Shown: positions 8,844 to 17,752 of the stretch, one piece after another
Layout of the letters: every line of letters starts with the position of its first letter
Position numbering within the stretch: position 1 is the stretch's first letter
Origin: Gemmatimonadota bacterium
GTDB lineage: Bacteria; Gemmatimonadota; Gemmatimonadetes; Longimicrobiales; Gaopeijiaceae
Assembly: GCA_009692205.1 (NCBI GenBank)
Contig: SHZR01000001.1
Location: forward strand, 1-64,000
Direction of reading: 5' to 3'
DNA length: 64,000 bases
Translations under genes and position numbers: made by a program
The notes under the pieces: model-generated
What the model was told of the DNA's origin: nothing
The model's database searches: none
The model's input: only the letters and a program-made list of their open reading frames with translations

Positions 8844-10267
8844 AGCCCGAAGCCGAACTGGTTATGCCGCGTCATGATGGGACCGTGCCCTTCCACCACG
8901 AAGCGAGACGTGATCTCGGCGAGCGAGTTGGTCCGCGTCTGCCCCATGACGATCCTGAGCTCGGCCAAGATCATTTCGATGACCTTGTCGACCCCGTCCT
9001 CGCCGAACGCGCCGAGGCCCCACACATAGGGGCGACCGATTCCAACCGCGTCTGCGCCCAGAGCGAGAGCCTTGAAGACATCGCCGCCGCGACGCACGCC
9101 GCTGTCGATCATTACGGGCACCCGCCCCCGGACCGCGGCGACCACTTCGGGCAACGAGTCGATCGTCGCCCACATGCTGTTCTCGGCCCGTCCACCGTGG
9201 TTCGACACGTAGATGATGTCGGCGCCGTGCTCGATCGCCTGCTCCGCGTCCTCGGCGGTGACGATGCCCTTCACGGCGAGGTTCATGTCGCTCGCGTCCT
9301 TGAGGCGCGACACGTAGTCCCACGTGTAGGGGGGACGCTCGCCCGCCGGCCCCTCCAGCCCGCGAGCCATCGGCCTCTGGTAGCCCTGTTGATGGTTGTG
9401 GCAGTTCTGGCAGAGCGGCCCACTCGTGCCCTCGCCGACGACCGAGCGGCGCGCCAGCTCCCGGTTGCTGCCGCCGAGGAGGTCCACGGTCCACACGAGC
9501 GTCGGGCAGCCCGCTGCCGCCACGCGGTCGATCACACGCTGATTCCGGTTCCAGTCGAGATTGGAATAGAGCTGGAACCAGTGCGGCTCGCCCCGCGCCT
9601 CGGCGATCTCCTCGTACGACATGGAGCTGACGTTCGACTGGATCTGCAGGATGCCACGGCGCCGAGCCGCCCGGCCTGCGCCGGCTTCCCCCTGCGTGTG
9701 GTACGCCTGGAGGGCCGCGACGGGGCAGAGAAACAAGGGTGCATTGAAGCGCTGGCCGAGAAGCTCGATCGACATGTCCGGGGCGGTCGGCGGCTCGTCG
9801 CTGAGCCGACGAGGGCGAAGCGTCAAGCGCTGGTAGCCCTCCCTGTTCGCCACGCGCGTCTCGTAGTCGTCGACGCCCATGTGCAGGTAGTCCCAGTGCT
9901 GGGCCAGGTTGTTCTCGTGGGCCACGCGCTCCATGTCCCACACATTGACCGCGTCGTCGGGCGACCCGATGAGGCTGCCCGTCAGCTGCTCTTCCTGGGC
10001 CTGCTGAGGAGGGATCTCCTGCGGGAACGCCGGGGCCGAGGGAGGCTCGACGAGCGTCGCCGGCGGAATGACCGGCGCGCCGCAACCGACGCATGGTACG
10101 GGACCCGTCCTGGGGGGCGCCGACTCGCCCGCGAGAGGTTCGAGCCAGCGCGAGGGCACCGCGGCATAGGCCAAGGCCGCCAGCGGGCTAGCTGCCAGGA
10201 ACTTGAAGAAGAGCCGCCGACTCGCCCCCTGATCAGGGACGTTCGCGTCTGAACTGGATCGAGTCAT
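8840..10267 (-). CDS. Tat-exported FMN alpha-hydroxyacid oxidase with a CxxCH motif
   Basis: 475 residues from the ATG at 10267 (the frame is open to 10297). A Tat signal is clear: SRRLFFKFLAA followed by a hydrophobic stretch. The body is an FMN alpha-hydroxyacid oxidase/dehydrogenase barrel: catalytic His and Arg in SNHGGR (about 357-360), the FMN-binding Lys in AVKGI, and the C-terminal DSGVRRGGD and GIGRP motifs. The family oxidises lactate, glycolate or related acids. Unusually, a CQNCH motif, the pattern for covalent haem c, sits in the variable loop at residues 286-290 (9398-9412), and a second cysteine pair (PCVGCG) lies near the mature N-terminus. The stop overlaps the YceI start. 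Export fits electron transfer to a respiratory acceptor. Confidence 0.85.
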   Translation of the reverse strand: MTRSSSDANVPDQGASRRLFFKFLAASPLAALAYAAVPSRWLEPLAGESAPPRTGPVPCVGCGAPVIPPATLVEPPSAPAFPQEIPPQQAQEEQLTGSLIGSPDDAVNVWDMERVAHENNLAQHWDYLHMGVDDYETRVANREGYQRLTLRPRRLSDEPPTAPDMSIELLGQRFNAPLFLCPVAALQAYHTQGEAGAGRAARRRGILQIQSNVSSMSYEEIAEARGEPHWFQLYSNLDWNRNQRVIDRVAAAGCPTLVWTVDLLGGSNRELARRSVVGEGTSGPLCQNCHNHQQGYQRPMARGLEGPAGERPPYTWDYVSRLKDASDMNLAVKGIVTAEDAEQAIEHGADIIYVSNHGGRAENSMWATIDSLPEVVAAVRGRVPVMIDSGVRRGGDVFKALALGADAVGIGRPYVWGLGAFGEDGVDKVIEMILAELRIVMGQTRTNSLAEITSRFVVEGHGPIMTRHNQFGFGL

Positions 10268-10421
10268 TGCCCGTCTCCTCGAATGTGAGGGCCCCACCGG
10301 CCTTCGGCCGAAAGTGCAGCGGGACGGCCACCCGTGGCAACAGGTGCCCCCCTCACTCCGCGCTCGCTACCTTGTGCCGCCATTCCCCCCGCGGACGGAG
10401 CGACCCCCGAACGGGTACACG

Positions 10422-11096
10422 ATGGCTCACGCCCCTTGTCCCGTCTGCCGCAAAGCGAATCCATCCCCGCTCATGACCCTCGGTGGGGTCACCTACTGGT
10501 CTTGCGGGACGTGTGAAGCGCGGTTCCTCGATCCGCTGCATCACCCGTCGCCTGGGGAGGAATACCGTCGCTATCTCAGCCATCAGAATGATCCCGACGA
10601 CCCCGGCTATCGGAAGTTTCTCGGCCGGTTGACGGACCCACTGCTGGCGAGGCTTCTCCCGGAGTCGTCCGGGCTGGACTACGGCTGCGGCCCTGGCCCA
10701 GCCCTCGCGGCCGTCCTGCGCGAGGCCGGGCATCGAATGGCGCTCTACGACCCCTTCTTCTGCCCTGACGAGGCGCCCCTGGCGGAGCACTACGACTTCG
10801 TGACCTGCACGGAGACCGCCGAGCACTTCCACAGGCCGGCGGATGAGTTCGACCGGCTCTTCGGGCTCGTGAGGCCGGGCGGCTGGCTCGCGATCATGAC
10901 CACCTTCCAGACCGATGACGCATCCTTCGCCGACTGGCGCTACCGGAGGGATCCGACGCACGTGGTCTTCTATCGACACGCCACACTCGTTCACCTCGCC
11001 GACCAGCGCGGCTGGACATGCGAGGTGCCGATGAACAATGTGGCCCTGATGAGACGCCCACCGAACCCCGGCGACAACGAGGGCATCGTTGCGTAA
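10422..11096 (+). CDS. Class I SAM-dependent methyltransferase with N-terminal zinc ribbon
   Basis: 224 residues from the ATG at 10422, chosen so that the protein starts just before a CPVC...CGTC zinc ribbon (about residues 5-32). A Rossmann methyltransferase follows with motif I LDYGCGPG (about 85-92), an acidic post-I turn and the TETAEHF segment. The layout, ribbon plus Methyltransf_23-like domain, resembles methyltransferases of small molecules or sugar/peptide biosynthesis, but nothing around it indicates the substrate. Monocistronic: the divergent oxidase is 154 bp upstream and the DUF5916 gene begins 11 bp downstream. Confidence 0.75.
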   Translation: MAHAPCPVCRKANPSPLMTLGGVTYWSCGTCEARFLDPLHHPSPGEEYRRYLSHQNDPDDPGYRKFLGRLTDPLLARLLPESSGLDYGCGPGPALAAVLREAGHRMALYDPFFCPDEAPLAEHYDFVTCTETAEHFHRPADEFDRLFGLVRPGGWLAIMTTFQTDDASFADWRYRRDPTHVVFYRHATLVHLADQRGWTCEVPMNNVALMRRPPNPGDNEGIVA

Positions 11097-11107
11097 AGTT
11101 CCCGACC

Positions 11108-11143
11108 ATGAATAGGACCATGCGCAACATGAATAGGACCATG
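11108..11143 (+). repeat. Duplicated 15-bp start region
   Basis: ATGAATAGGACCATG occurs at 11108-11122 and again at 11129-11143, separated by CGCAAC, all in frame. This gives four consecutive candidate ATG codons before the signal peptide. No good Shine-Dalgarno precedes the first one, so the real initiation site cannot be chosen from sequence. Confidence 0.85.
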
Positions 11144-13363
11144 CCAAGAGGGTGGGCGGTCATCCTCGCCGCCGTGATCGCCCCGTGTCCGGCGTTCGCC
11201 CAGTCCGTCGATGGAGGCGCCCCGACGGGCGTCCGCTCCGGGGCGGCAGCCCGAGTGGACGCCGGGCCGATCATCGACGGCCGCCTCGACGAGGCGGCCT
11301 GGGCGGCAGCCGAGCCGCTCACCGGCTTCGTCCAATACGAGCCGGTGGCGGGCGCGCCTTCCTCCGAGACCACCGAGGTGCGCATTCTCACGGATGGGGA
11401 CGCTCTGTACATCGGCGCGTGGATGTTCGACAGCGAGCCCGACCAGATCATCGTCGGGGAGCGGAGGCGCGACACCAACCTCTCCGATTCGGACGCCTTC
11501 CTCGTCGTGTTCGACACGTACCTCGATCGTCAGACCGGCTTCGTCTTCGGGACGAACCCCGGCGCCATCGAGTACGACGGTCAGGTGCGCGGAGACGCCG
11601 GGGCCAACCTCAGTTGGGATGGAAGCTGGACCGTCGCCAGCTCCCAGGACGCGCGGGGCTGGTACGCCGAGATGCGGATACCCTTCTCGACACTGCGGTA
11701 CGGCGCCGGCGCGGACCAGGTGTGGGGGCTCAACCTCACGCGCTACATCAGGCGCAAGAACGAGCAGGTCGTGTGGTCACCCGTGCCGCGTCAGTTCGGG
11801 TTCTATCGGCTGACCGAGGCGGGGCAGCTCACGGCGGTCCAACCGCCTCCCCGCCGCGTGACCACCGTGACTCCGTACGTGCTGGGCGCCGCGAGCCGGA
11901 TCCCGCGCGTGGAGCCCGGCGTGACGTACCCGCTCGAGGCGGGCGCCGACGCGAAGATCGGGATCACCCAGGGGCTCGCGCTCGACCTCACCGTGAACAC
12001 GGACTTCGCCCAGGTCGAGGTCGACGACCAGCAGGTGGACCTGACGCGCTTCAATCTGTTCTTCCCCGAGAAGCGCCCGTTCTTCCTCGAGAACGCGGAC
12101 CTCTTCTCCGTCGGGCTGGACTTCCTCCCGGGCCGCACCAACGGGAGGACCTCGCTCTTCCACAGCCGCCGCATCGGCGTAGCGGCGGGCGACCAGGTGC
12201 CGATCCAGTGGGGGAGCCGCCTCTCTGGCCGAGCCGCGGGAATGGACGTCGGCCTCCTCCACATGCGGACCGACGGGCTGACCGGCCTTCAGGACCCCAC
12301 GGGGTGGACTGTCGCACGCCTCGCGCGCGAGCTGCCCAGCCGCTCGCGCGTGGGGGCCATCTACACCTCTCGCGTCTCGTCGGACGACTCCGGAGACTAC
12401 AGCCGCACGTATGGTGCGGATGCGCGCCTGGGTATCGGAGAGCGGTGGACGTTCAATGCCCTCGCGGGACTCACCGACGAGCCCGGCGTGAGCGGCGGGA
12501 GCGAGCTCGTGAGCGTGGTCGGGGAGTACCTGACCCCGAGTTGGTACGTGCGGGCCTACCACGATCGCGTCGGAGAGAGCTTCGATCCGCAGTCGGGCTT
12601 CATTCCGGACAACGGTTTCCACGAGAGCAGCATGCGGGTCGAGCGCATCGAGCGGCCGGAGGCGCGCTCGTGGTGGAGGGAGTTCAGAACGCACGTCCGC
12701 CGGACGTGGGCGTACGACCAGGCCGGCTTCAAGGAGCTGGAGTTCCGGCACCTGCACTCGAACTTGAGCTTCGAGGATGGGAGCCAGCTCTCTCCGGCGC
12801 TCCAGTGGGTCGAGGAGGGACTCAGCTCTCCGTTCGCCATCCGGGGAACTCCCATTGTCGTGCCCGCCGGCAGCTACACGGGCTGGAACTCTTACGGCAA
12901 CTTCAGGACGAACCCGTCCGCGGCCCTGTCGTTCAACGGGCGCTGGGACCTGGGCAAGTTCCTGAGCGGCAACCGCTGGGGGGGGTCGCTGGGGGTCTCG
13001 ATCCGCAGGGGCGACATCCTGACGGGAAGCCTGAGCGTCGCGCACAATCGCATCCGGCTGCCTGAGGGAGACTACAACACCTCGCTCACACGTCTGAGCC
13101 TCCGGTACGCGTTCTCTCCCGACATCTTTCTCCAGTCCCTCATCCAGTACAGCGACCAGACCGGCGTCTGGTCCGGCAACATCCGCTTCGGGTGGCTCGA
13201 CACCGCAGGCACGGGCCTGTTCGTGGTCTACAACGAGCGTCTGGAGATGGACGTCACCGGCGTCACCGGGCTTCTTCCGCGCGACGCCTTGGCTCCGTCG
13301 GAACGAACGCTCGCCATCAAGTTCACGAGGCAGTTCGACCTGTCGGAGCTGACCGACTTCTGA
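11108..13363 (+). CDS. Outer-membrane CBM9/DUF5916 protein
   Basis: 751 residues from ATG 11108. After a signal peptide (PRGWAVILAAVIAPCPAFAQ) comes a CBM9-like carbohydrate-binding domain, marked by IIDGRLDEAAW, and then the DUF5916 region with NTDFAQVEVDDQQVDLTRF and LFFPEKRPFFLEN, hallmark strings of this family. The C-terminal half alternates strands as in an outer-membrane beta-barrel and ends in an aromatic-terminated segment (LSELTDF). These proteins occur in Bacteroidota, Gemmatimonadota and relatives next to peptidases or TonB receptors; their exact role is not known. Four in-frame ATGs lie within a duplicated 15-bp stretch at the start. Confidence 0.85.
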   Translation: MNRTMRNMNRTMPRGWAVILAAVIAPCPAFAQSVDGGAPTGVRSGAAARVDAGPIIDGRLDEAAWAAAEPLTGFVQYEPVAGAPSSETTEVRILTDGDALYIGAWMFDSEPDQIIVGERRRDTNLSDSDAFLVVFDTYLDRQTGFVFGTNPGAIEYDGQVRGDAGANLSWDGSWTVASSQDARGWYAEMRIPFSTLRYGAGADQVWGLNLTRYIRRKNEQVVWSPVPRQFGFYRLTEAGQLTAVQPPPRRVTTVTPYVLGAASRIPRVEPGVTYPLEAGADAKIGITQGLALDLTVNTDFAQVEVDDQQVDLTRFNLFFPEKRPFFLENADLFSVGLDFLPGRTNGRTSLFHSRRIGVAAGDQVPIQWGSRLSGRAAGMDVGLLHMRTDGLTGLQDPTGWTVARLARELPSRSRVGAIYTSRVSSDDSGDYSRTYGADARLGIGERWTFNALAGLTDEPGVSGGSELVSVVGEYLTPSWYVRAYHDRVGESFDPQSGFIPDNGFHESSMRVERIERPEARSWWREFRTHVRRTWAYDQAGFKELEFRHLHSNLSFEDGSQLSPALQWVEEGLSSPFAIRGTPIVVPAGSYTGWNSYGNFRTNPSAALSFNGRWDLGKFLSGNRWGGSLGVSIRRGDILTGSLSVAHNRIRLPEGDYNTSLTRLSLRYAFSPDIFLQSLIQYSDQTGVWSGNIRFGWLDTAGTGLFVVYNERLEMDVTGVTGLLPRDALAPSERTLAIKFTRQFDLSELTDF

Positions 13364-13402
13364 CCCCAGACCGCTCTCCGAAACCACCCTGGAGATATTC
13401 TT

Positions 13403-14140
13403 ATGCGACGATTCCTGATCGGGCTGCTTACCTTGGCCGCCGCCGGATGTGGCGGCTCGGAGGAGGCGGCGGATATGCCGCCCCAGGCCCAGCCCGCGAG
13501 CACGCCCGCCCCAGCGCCGAGGCCACCCGCCTTTCCCGCGGCGGATCAGTTCCGCCTGGGTGACGCGGTCTCGCTCCGCCAAACGGCTGGGGGCTCGGCC
13601 ATCGCGTGCAACAAGCTGCACTTCGGGGACGCCGTGGTCGCAGTCGTCCAGAGGTACGCGCACGCGGGCCGCGGAGCGCTCGCCCTCCGGTGCCTGGCCG
13701 ACGGTTGGGCCACGCCTTCGGCGCCGACGCCGGCGGATCTCCAGGCCGTCGGGGCGACGCTCCAGGGCGGGCTAGCGCCGGAGTACGAGGGGATCGTGAT
13801 GCAGCCGGACGGCTCGCTGTCGTTCGTCGCGCTCGACCTTCCCGGGCGGGCCTCGGACATGTCTTGGGCGGGTCGCTGGGCTGCGTACGTCTCGATTCAG
13901 AACGCTCGGGACGCAGCCGGTGGGCAGAGAGAGGCGGACGCCATCGGCATCGTGTACGACATCCCCGGCCGGTTCGCTATCCAGCAGTACTTGCTGGGCA
14001 CGTGCAGACTATCCGCCGCGGGTGCCGCCGACCAGTCGGCGTTCTCCGTCCCGACCTGGGCCAGCGACGGGAGGAGCCTCGTATTCCACGGTGACGCGGC
14101 GCGCTGCAGCTTCGGAGAGGTGGAAGCCCACCCCGAATGA
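13403..14140 (+). CDS. Putative lipoprotein of unknown function
   Basis: 245 residues beginning MRRFLIGLLTLAAAGCGG, a textbook lipoprotein signal with lipobox AAGC. A proline/alanine-rich linker (about 28-45) leads into a globular domain with no family that I recognise. It has several possible beta-strand stretches (GIVMQPDGSLSFVALDLPG; WASDGRSLVFHGD), reminiscent of WD40/TolB-type repeats but too few to call. A GGAG Shine-Dalgarno lies 8 nt before the ATG. Its stop overlaps the MmgE/PrpD start (ATGA), so it heads that four-gene operon. Confidence 0.65.
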   Translation: MRRFLIGLLTLAAAGCGGSEEAADMPPQAQPASTPAPAPRPPAFPAADQFRLGDAVSLRQTAGGSAIACNKLHFGDAVVAVVQRYAHAGRGALALRCLADGWATPSAPTPADLQAVGATLQGGLAPEYEGIVMQPDGSLSFVALDLPGRASDMSWAGRWAAYVSIQNARDAAGGQREADAIGIVYDIPGRFAIQQYLLGTCRLSAAGAADQSAFSVPTWASDGRSLVFHGDAARCSFGEVEAHPE

Positions 14141-15543
14141 TCCCATCCACCGCCACGGGTGCGGTCGTCGAGTTCATCTGCCGCTCGCGACTGCGCGACT
14201 TCCCGGCCGAGGCGCTCGAGATCGCCAAGCGCTGCATCATCGACGGCCTCGGCGTGATGCTCGCGGGCTCCACTCAGGACGCCGGCCGTATCCTCAGCGA
14301 GCACGTGCGGGGCTCCGATCCGCGCACCGAGGCCACGGTGTTCGGACCCGGGCCGTTCCGGACGGGCTCTGCCTCCGCCGCGCTCGTCAACGGCACGGCC
14401 GGCCACGCCCTCGACTGGGACGACACGCAGCTCGCGACGAGCGCCGACCGCATCTTCGGCCTGCTCACGCACCCGACGATTCCGCCGCTCGTCGCCGCGA
14501 TGGCACTCGGCGAGCCACGCCGCGTCTCGGGCGCGCGGTTCCTCGAGGCCTTTCTCACCGGCTTCGAAGTGGAATGCAAGATCGCGGAGGCGATTCACCC
14601 GGATCACTACAAGAAGGGCTTCCATTCCTCGGGCACGGTGGGCACGTTCGGCGCGGGAGTGGCCGCCGCGAAGCTACTCGGGCTCGACGCCACGGCGACC
14701 GCGCACATGCTGGCGATCGCCGCGAGTTCGGCCTCCGGCATTCGCGTGAGCTTCGGCAGCATGACGAAGCCGTTGCACGTCGGCCGCGCGGCCCAGAACG
14801 GTGTGACGGCCGCCGAGCTCGCGGGTCGCGGGCTCACCGGCGGCAAGGACGCACTCGATCCCCCGTGGGGCTTCTTCCAGACGTTCAGCCACGGCTCGGG
14901 CTTCGACCCGGAGCGGATCATCCCGGTGCTTGGGCAGCCTCACACGATCGTGTCGCCCGGAGTGTCGATCAAACCCTATCCGTGCGGCGTGCTCGGCCAC
15001 CCGACCATGGATGCGATGCGCCGGCTCGTGATCGCGCACGACGTCAAACCCGAGCACATCAAGGCCATCCGTGTACGGGCGGGCTCGAACATCCTCAACC
15101 CGCTGCGCTACGCGATCGCGACCAACGAGCTCGAGGCGAAGTTCTGCCCTGCGTTCATGGTGAGCGCCATCGCGTTGCGCCGCAAAGCCGGCATCCACGA
15201 GTTCAACGACGAGTTCGTGCAGAGCGCGCCCGTGCAAGCACTCATGCGTAAGGTCGAGCGCGTACTGGATCCGGTGATCGAGGCCAAGGGGTGGGAGAAG
15301 ATCAGAAGCACCGTAGAAGTCGACCTGCTCGACGGCCGTACGCTCGTCGAGCACGCCGACGAGAGGTACCGCGGGGGTCCTGACCTGCCGTTTACCCGCG
15401 ACGAGCTCTACGACAAGTGGAGCGACTGCGCCTCGCTCGTCCTTGGGAAGGCGGCCGTCGACGAAGCGTTCGAGCTCGTCGACGGGATCGAGGCGCTCCC
15501 CGACATCACGACACTCACGCGAGTGCTCGGCTCACCCGCATGA
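14137..15543 (+). CDS. MmgE/PrpD family protein
   Basis: 468 residues matching the MmgE/PrpD fold throughout: an N-terminal helical domain with GLGVMLAGS and NGTAGHALDWDDT (about 82-94), and a C-terminal domain with KPYPCGVLGHPTMDA (about 284-298). Known members are 2-methylcitrate dehydratase, cis-aconitate decarboxylase and iminodisuccinate epimerase; the paralogue group cannot be fixed here. It is coupled on both sides (ATGA overlaps) to a lipoprotein and to a MatC-like transporter, followed by a 2-hydroxyacid dehydrogenase. This suggests uptake and catabolism of a di- or tricarboxylate or a related hydroxyacid. Confidence 0.88.
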   Translation: MIPSTATGAVVEFICRSRLRDFPAEALEIAKRCIIDGLGVMLAGSTQDAGRILSEHVRGSDPRTEATVFGPGPFRTGSASAALVNGTAGHALDWDDTQLATSADRIFGLLTHPTIPPLVAAMALGEPRRVSGARFLEAFLTGFEVECKIAEAIHPDHYKKGFHSSGTVGTFGAGVAAAKLLGLDATATAHMLAIAASSASGIRVSFGSMTKPLHVGRAAQNGVTAAELAGRGLTGGKDALDPPWGFFQTFSHGSGFDPERIIPVLGQPHTIVSPGVSIKPYPCGVLGHPTMDAMRRLVIAHDVKPEHIKAIRVRAGSNILNPLRYAIATNELEAKFCPAFMVSAIALRRKAGIHEFNDEFVQSAPVQALMRKVERVLDPVIEAKGWEKIRSTVEVDLLDGRTLVEHADERYRGGPDLPFTRDELYDKWSDCASLVLGKAAVDEAFELVDGIEALPDITTLTRVLGSPA

Positions 15544-16787
15544 GCCTAGCCTGGATCTCCGTCGCGGCGCTCGTCCTGGCCGTCACGCTGAGCATCACCA
15601 GCACCCTCAACGTCGGCGTGGTATCCCTCGCGCTCGCGCTCATCGTCGGCGTCGGCCTGGGCGACATGTCGCCGGCGCAGGTCCTCGAAGGCTTCCCGAC
15701 GGGCCTCTTCGTGACGCTGGTCGGCGTCACGTTGTTGTTCGCCATCGCGGATGTGAACGGCACGCTCGCGCGCTTTACCGAGCGTGCCGTGCGCCTATGT
15801 CGCGGCCACGCTGGCCTGCTGCCCATCATGTTCTTCCTGATCGGTTTCGTCCTCTCGACGATCGGCGCCGGCGCGACGCCCGCGAGCGCGCTGCTCGCGC
15901 CCCCGGCGATGGCCGTCGCTGCGGCCGCTGGGGTGCCGCCGCTGCTCATGGTCATCATGACGGGCAACGGCGCGCTCGCCGGGACGCTTTCTCCGTTCGC
16001 ACCGACGGGCATCGTGGCACACGGCGTCATGGAGCGCATCGGCCTCGGCGGGGTCGAGTGGCAAACGTTCGCCTACAACGCGTTCGCGCATACGCTCGTC
16101 GGCTTCGGCGGATTCTTCCTGCTGGGTGGGTGGCGACTATTTCGTCCCGACGCCGCGCGCGGAGACGCGGCTCAGCTCGGTCTCGCGAGCCAGCCGATGG
16201 AGACGCGTCACTGGCTCACGGCCGCGGGCATCGCGGCGCTCATCGTCGGCGTGGCCGGGTTCCGTCAGGACGTCGGCATGGTAGCGCTCATCGTCGCGAC
16301 CGCGCTGATTCTGTTGCGCACGGTCGAGGAATCGAAGGCGATCGCGCGCATGCCGTGGGGCGTGATTCTCATGGTCACCGGCGTCACCGTGCTCGTCGCG
16401 CTGTTGCAGGAGACGCAGGGACTCGCGCTGATCACCTCGGGCATCGCGAATCTCTCGACGCCCACGACCATCGAACCCGTGGTCGGGTTCGGGGTCGGGC
16501 TCGTGTCGGTTTACAGCAGCACCTCGGGCGTGGTGCTACCGGCGTTCTTGCCGATGGCGCCCGAGCTGGCCGCACGGCTCGGCGGCCTCGATCCCCTGCC
16601 CATCGCCTGGTCGATGAACGTGGCGGCGAGCCTCGTCGACCTCTCCTCGCTCTCGACCGTCGGCGCCCTGTACATCGCGGGGGCCGCGTTGGGGACCGAC
16701 AGCCGGAAACTCTTCAACGGGCTGCTCGCGTGGGGCCTGTCGATGTGCGTCGTGGGTGCGCTTCTCTGCTATTTGCTGTTCGGCTGA
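15540..16787 (+). CDS. MatC-like dicarboxylate/SLC13-type permease
   Basis: 415 residues from the ATG that overlaps the previous stop. About eleven hydrophobic segments are visible. The first 150 residues match the MatC N-terminal domain (NVGVVSLALALIVGVGLG, EGFPTGLFVTLVGVTLLF, STIGAGATPAS), known from malonate/dicarboxylate carriers. The second half repeats the architecture, as in ion-transporter superfamily proteins. It is predicted to be an inner-membrane carrier for a small dicarboxylate that feeds the flanking MmgE/PrpD protein and 2-hydroxyacid dehydrogenase. Substrate is inference. Confidence 0.82.
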   Translation: MSLAWISVAALVLAVTLSITSTLNVGVVSLALALIVGVGLGDMSPAQVLEGFPTGLFVTLVGVTLLFAIADVNGTLARFTERAVRLCRGHAGLLPIMFFLIGFVLSTIGAGATPASALLAPPAMAVAAAAGVPPLLMVIMTGNGALAGTLSPFAPTGIVAHGVMERIGLGGVEWQTFAYNAFAHTLVGFGGFFLLGGWRLFRPDAARGDAAQLGLASQPMETRHWLTAAGIAALIVGVAGFRQDVGMVALIVATALILLRTVEESKAIARMPWGVILMVTGVTVLVALLQETQGLALITSGIANLSTPTTIEPVVGFGVGLVSVYSSTSGVVLPAFLPMAPELAARLGGLDPLPIAWSMNVAASLVDLSSLSTVGALYIAGAALGTDSRKLFNGLLAWGLSMCVVGALLCYLLFG

Positions 16788-16792
16788 GGGGG

Positions 16793-17752
16793 ATGCGAGT
16801 CGCCATCCTCGACGACCTACACGACGTGTGGGCAAGCACCGACGACGTGCGCCGCCTACGCGAGCGCGCAGCGGTCGAAGTCTTCACGGCGCCGTTCGGC
16901 TCTCCTGCCGTTCTGCGCGGGTTCGACGCGCTGATCGCGAACAGGGAGCGCACACGCTTCACGCGCGAGCTCCTCGAGCAGCTCGCCGACGTGCGGCTGA
17001 TCGTGCAGACCGGCAATCACGCGGCTCACATCGACCTCGCGGCCGCGCGCGAGTGCGGGATCGTCGTCGCGCAGGCGTCGGGTGGTTACTCGATTGGCGC
17101 TGCCGAGCTCGCGATCGGGCTCGCGCTCGCGCTCATGCGCCGGATTCCCGAACAGGACGCGGCCGTCCGCCGCGGCGACTGGCAAACGCCCACGACGCCC
17201 GTGCTCCATGGGAAGACGCTCGGCGTGATCGGCTTTGGACGCGTGGGCAGCCATGTTGCACGCATCGGCCATGCGTTCGGCATGCGGGTGCTCGGCTGGA
17301 GCCCGCGGCTCACCGACGCCGGGGCGGCCGTCGCAGGCGCCGAGCGGTGCGATCTCGACGCGCTGCTCGCCCAAGCGGACGTCGTCACGATCCACGCCTC
17401 GCTCACGCCCACGTCGCGCGGGTTGCTCGACGCGCGCCGCCTCGCGCTCATGAAGCCGAGCGCTTACCTCGTCAATACCGCGCGCGGCCCGATCGTGGAC
17501 GAGAAGGCGCTACTCACCGCGCTCACGGAGCGGCGCATCGCGGGTGCCGGCCTCGACGTGTTCGACGTCGAGCCGTTGCCCGCCGGCCATCGCTTCACCG
17601 GGCTCGACAACGTGGTGCTCACGCCGCACCTGGGTTGGCCAACCGACGACGGCTATCGGCGCTTCGCGGCGGCGGCGTGCGAGGTCCTGTTCGCCCATCT
17701 CGAAGGACGGCCGGTGCCGACGTTCGAAGAGCACGACCATCTACGACCCTAG
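16793..17752 (+). CDS. D-2-hydroxyacid dehydrogenase (NAD-dependent)
   Basis: 319 residues; ATG 16793 has a GAGGGGG Shine-Dalgarno that overlaps the transporter stop. The protein has the full D-isomer-specific 2-hydroxyacid dehydrogenase layout: Rossmann motif GFGRVG (about 143-148), catalytic Arg in NTARGPIVDE, Glu in DVFDVEPLP and His in TPHLGW. It interconverts a 2-keto and a 2-hydroxy acid with NAD(P)H. It is last in the lipoprotein / MmgE-PrpD / transporter operon. The stop TAG is within CTAG, which also encodes the stop of the convergent hydrolase. Confidence 0.9.
   Translation: MRVAILDDLHDVWASTDDVRRLRERAAVEVFTAPFGSPAVLRGFDALIANRERTRFTRELLEQLADVRLIVQTGNHAAHIDLAAARECGIVVAQASGGYSIGAAELAIGLALALMRRIPEQDAAVRRGDWQTPTTPVLHGKTLGVIGFGRVGSHVARIGHAFGMRVLGWSPRLTDAGAAVAGAERCDLDALLAQADVVTIHASLTPTSRGLLDARRLALMKPSAYLVNTARGPIVDEKALLTALTERRIAGAGLDVFDVEPLPAGHRFTGLDNVVLTPHLGWPTDDGYRRFAAAACEVLFAHLEGRPVPTFEEHDHLRP

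Noticed and set aside
17749-17752. CTAG shared by stop codons of two convergent genes
   Set aside because: A neat palindromic overlap, but common in dense genomes and without evidence of function.
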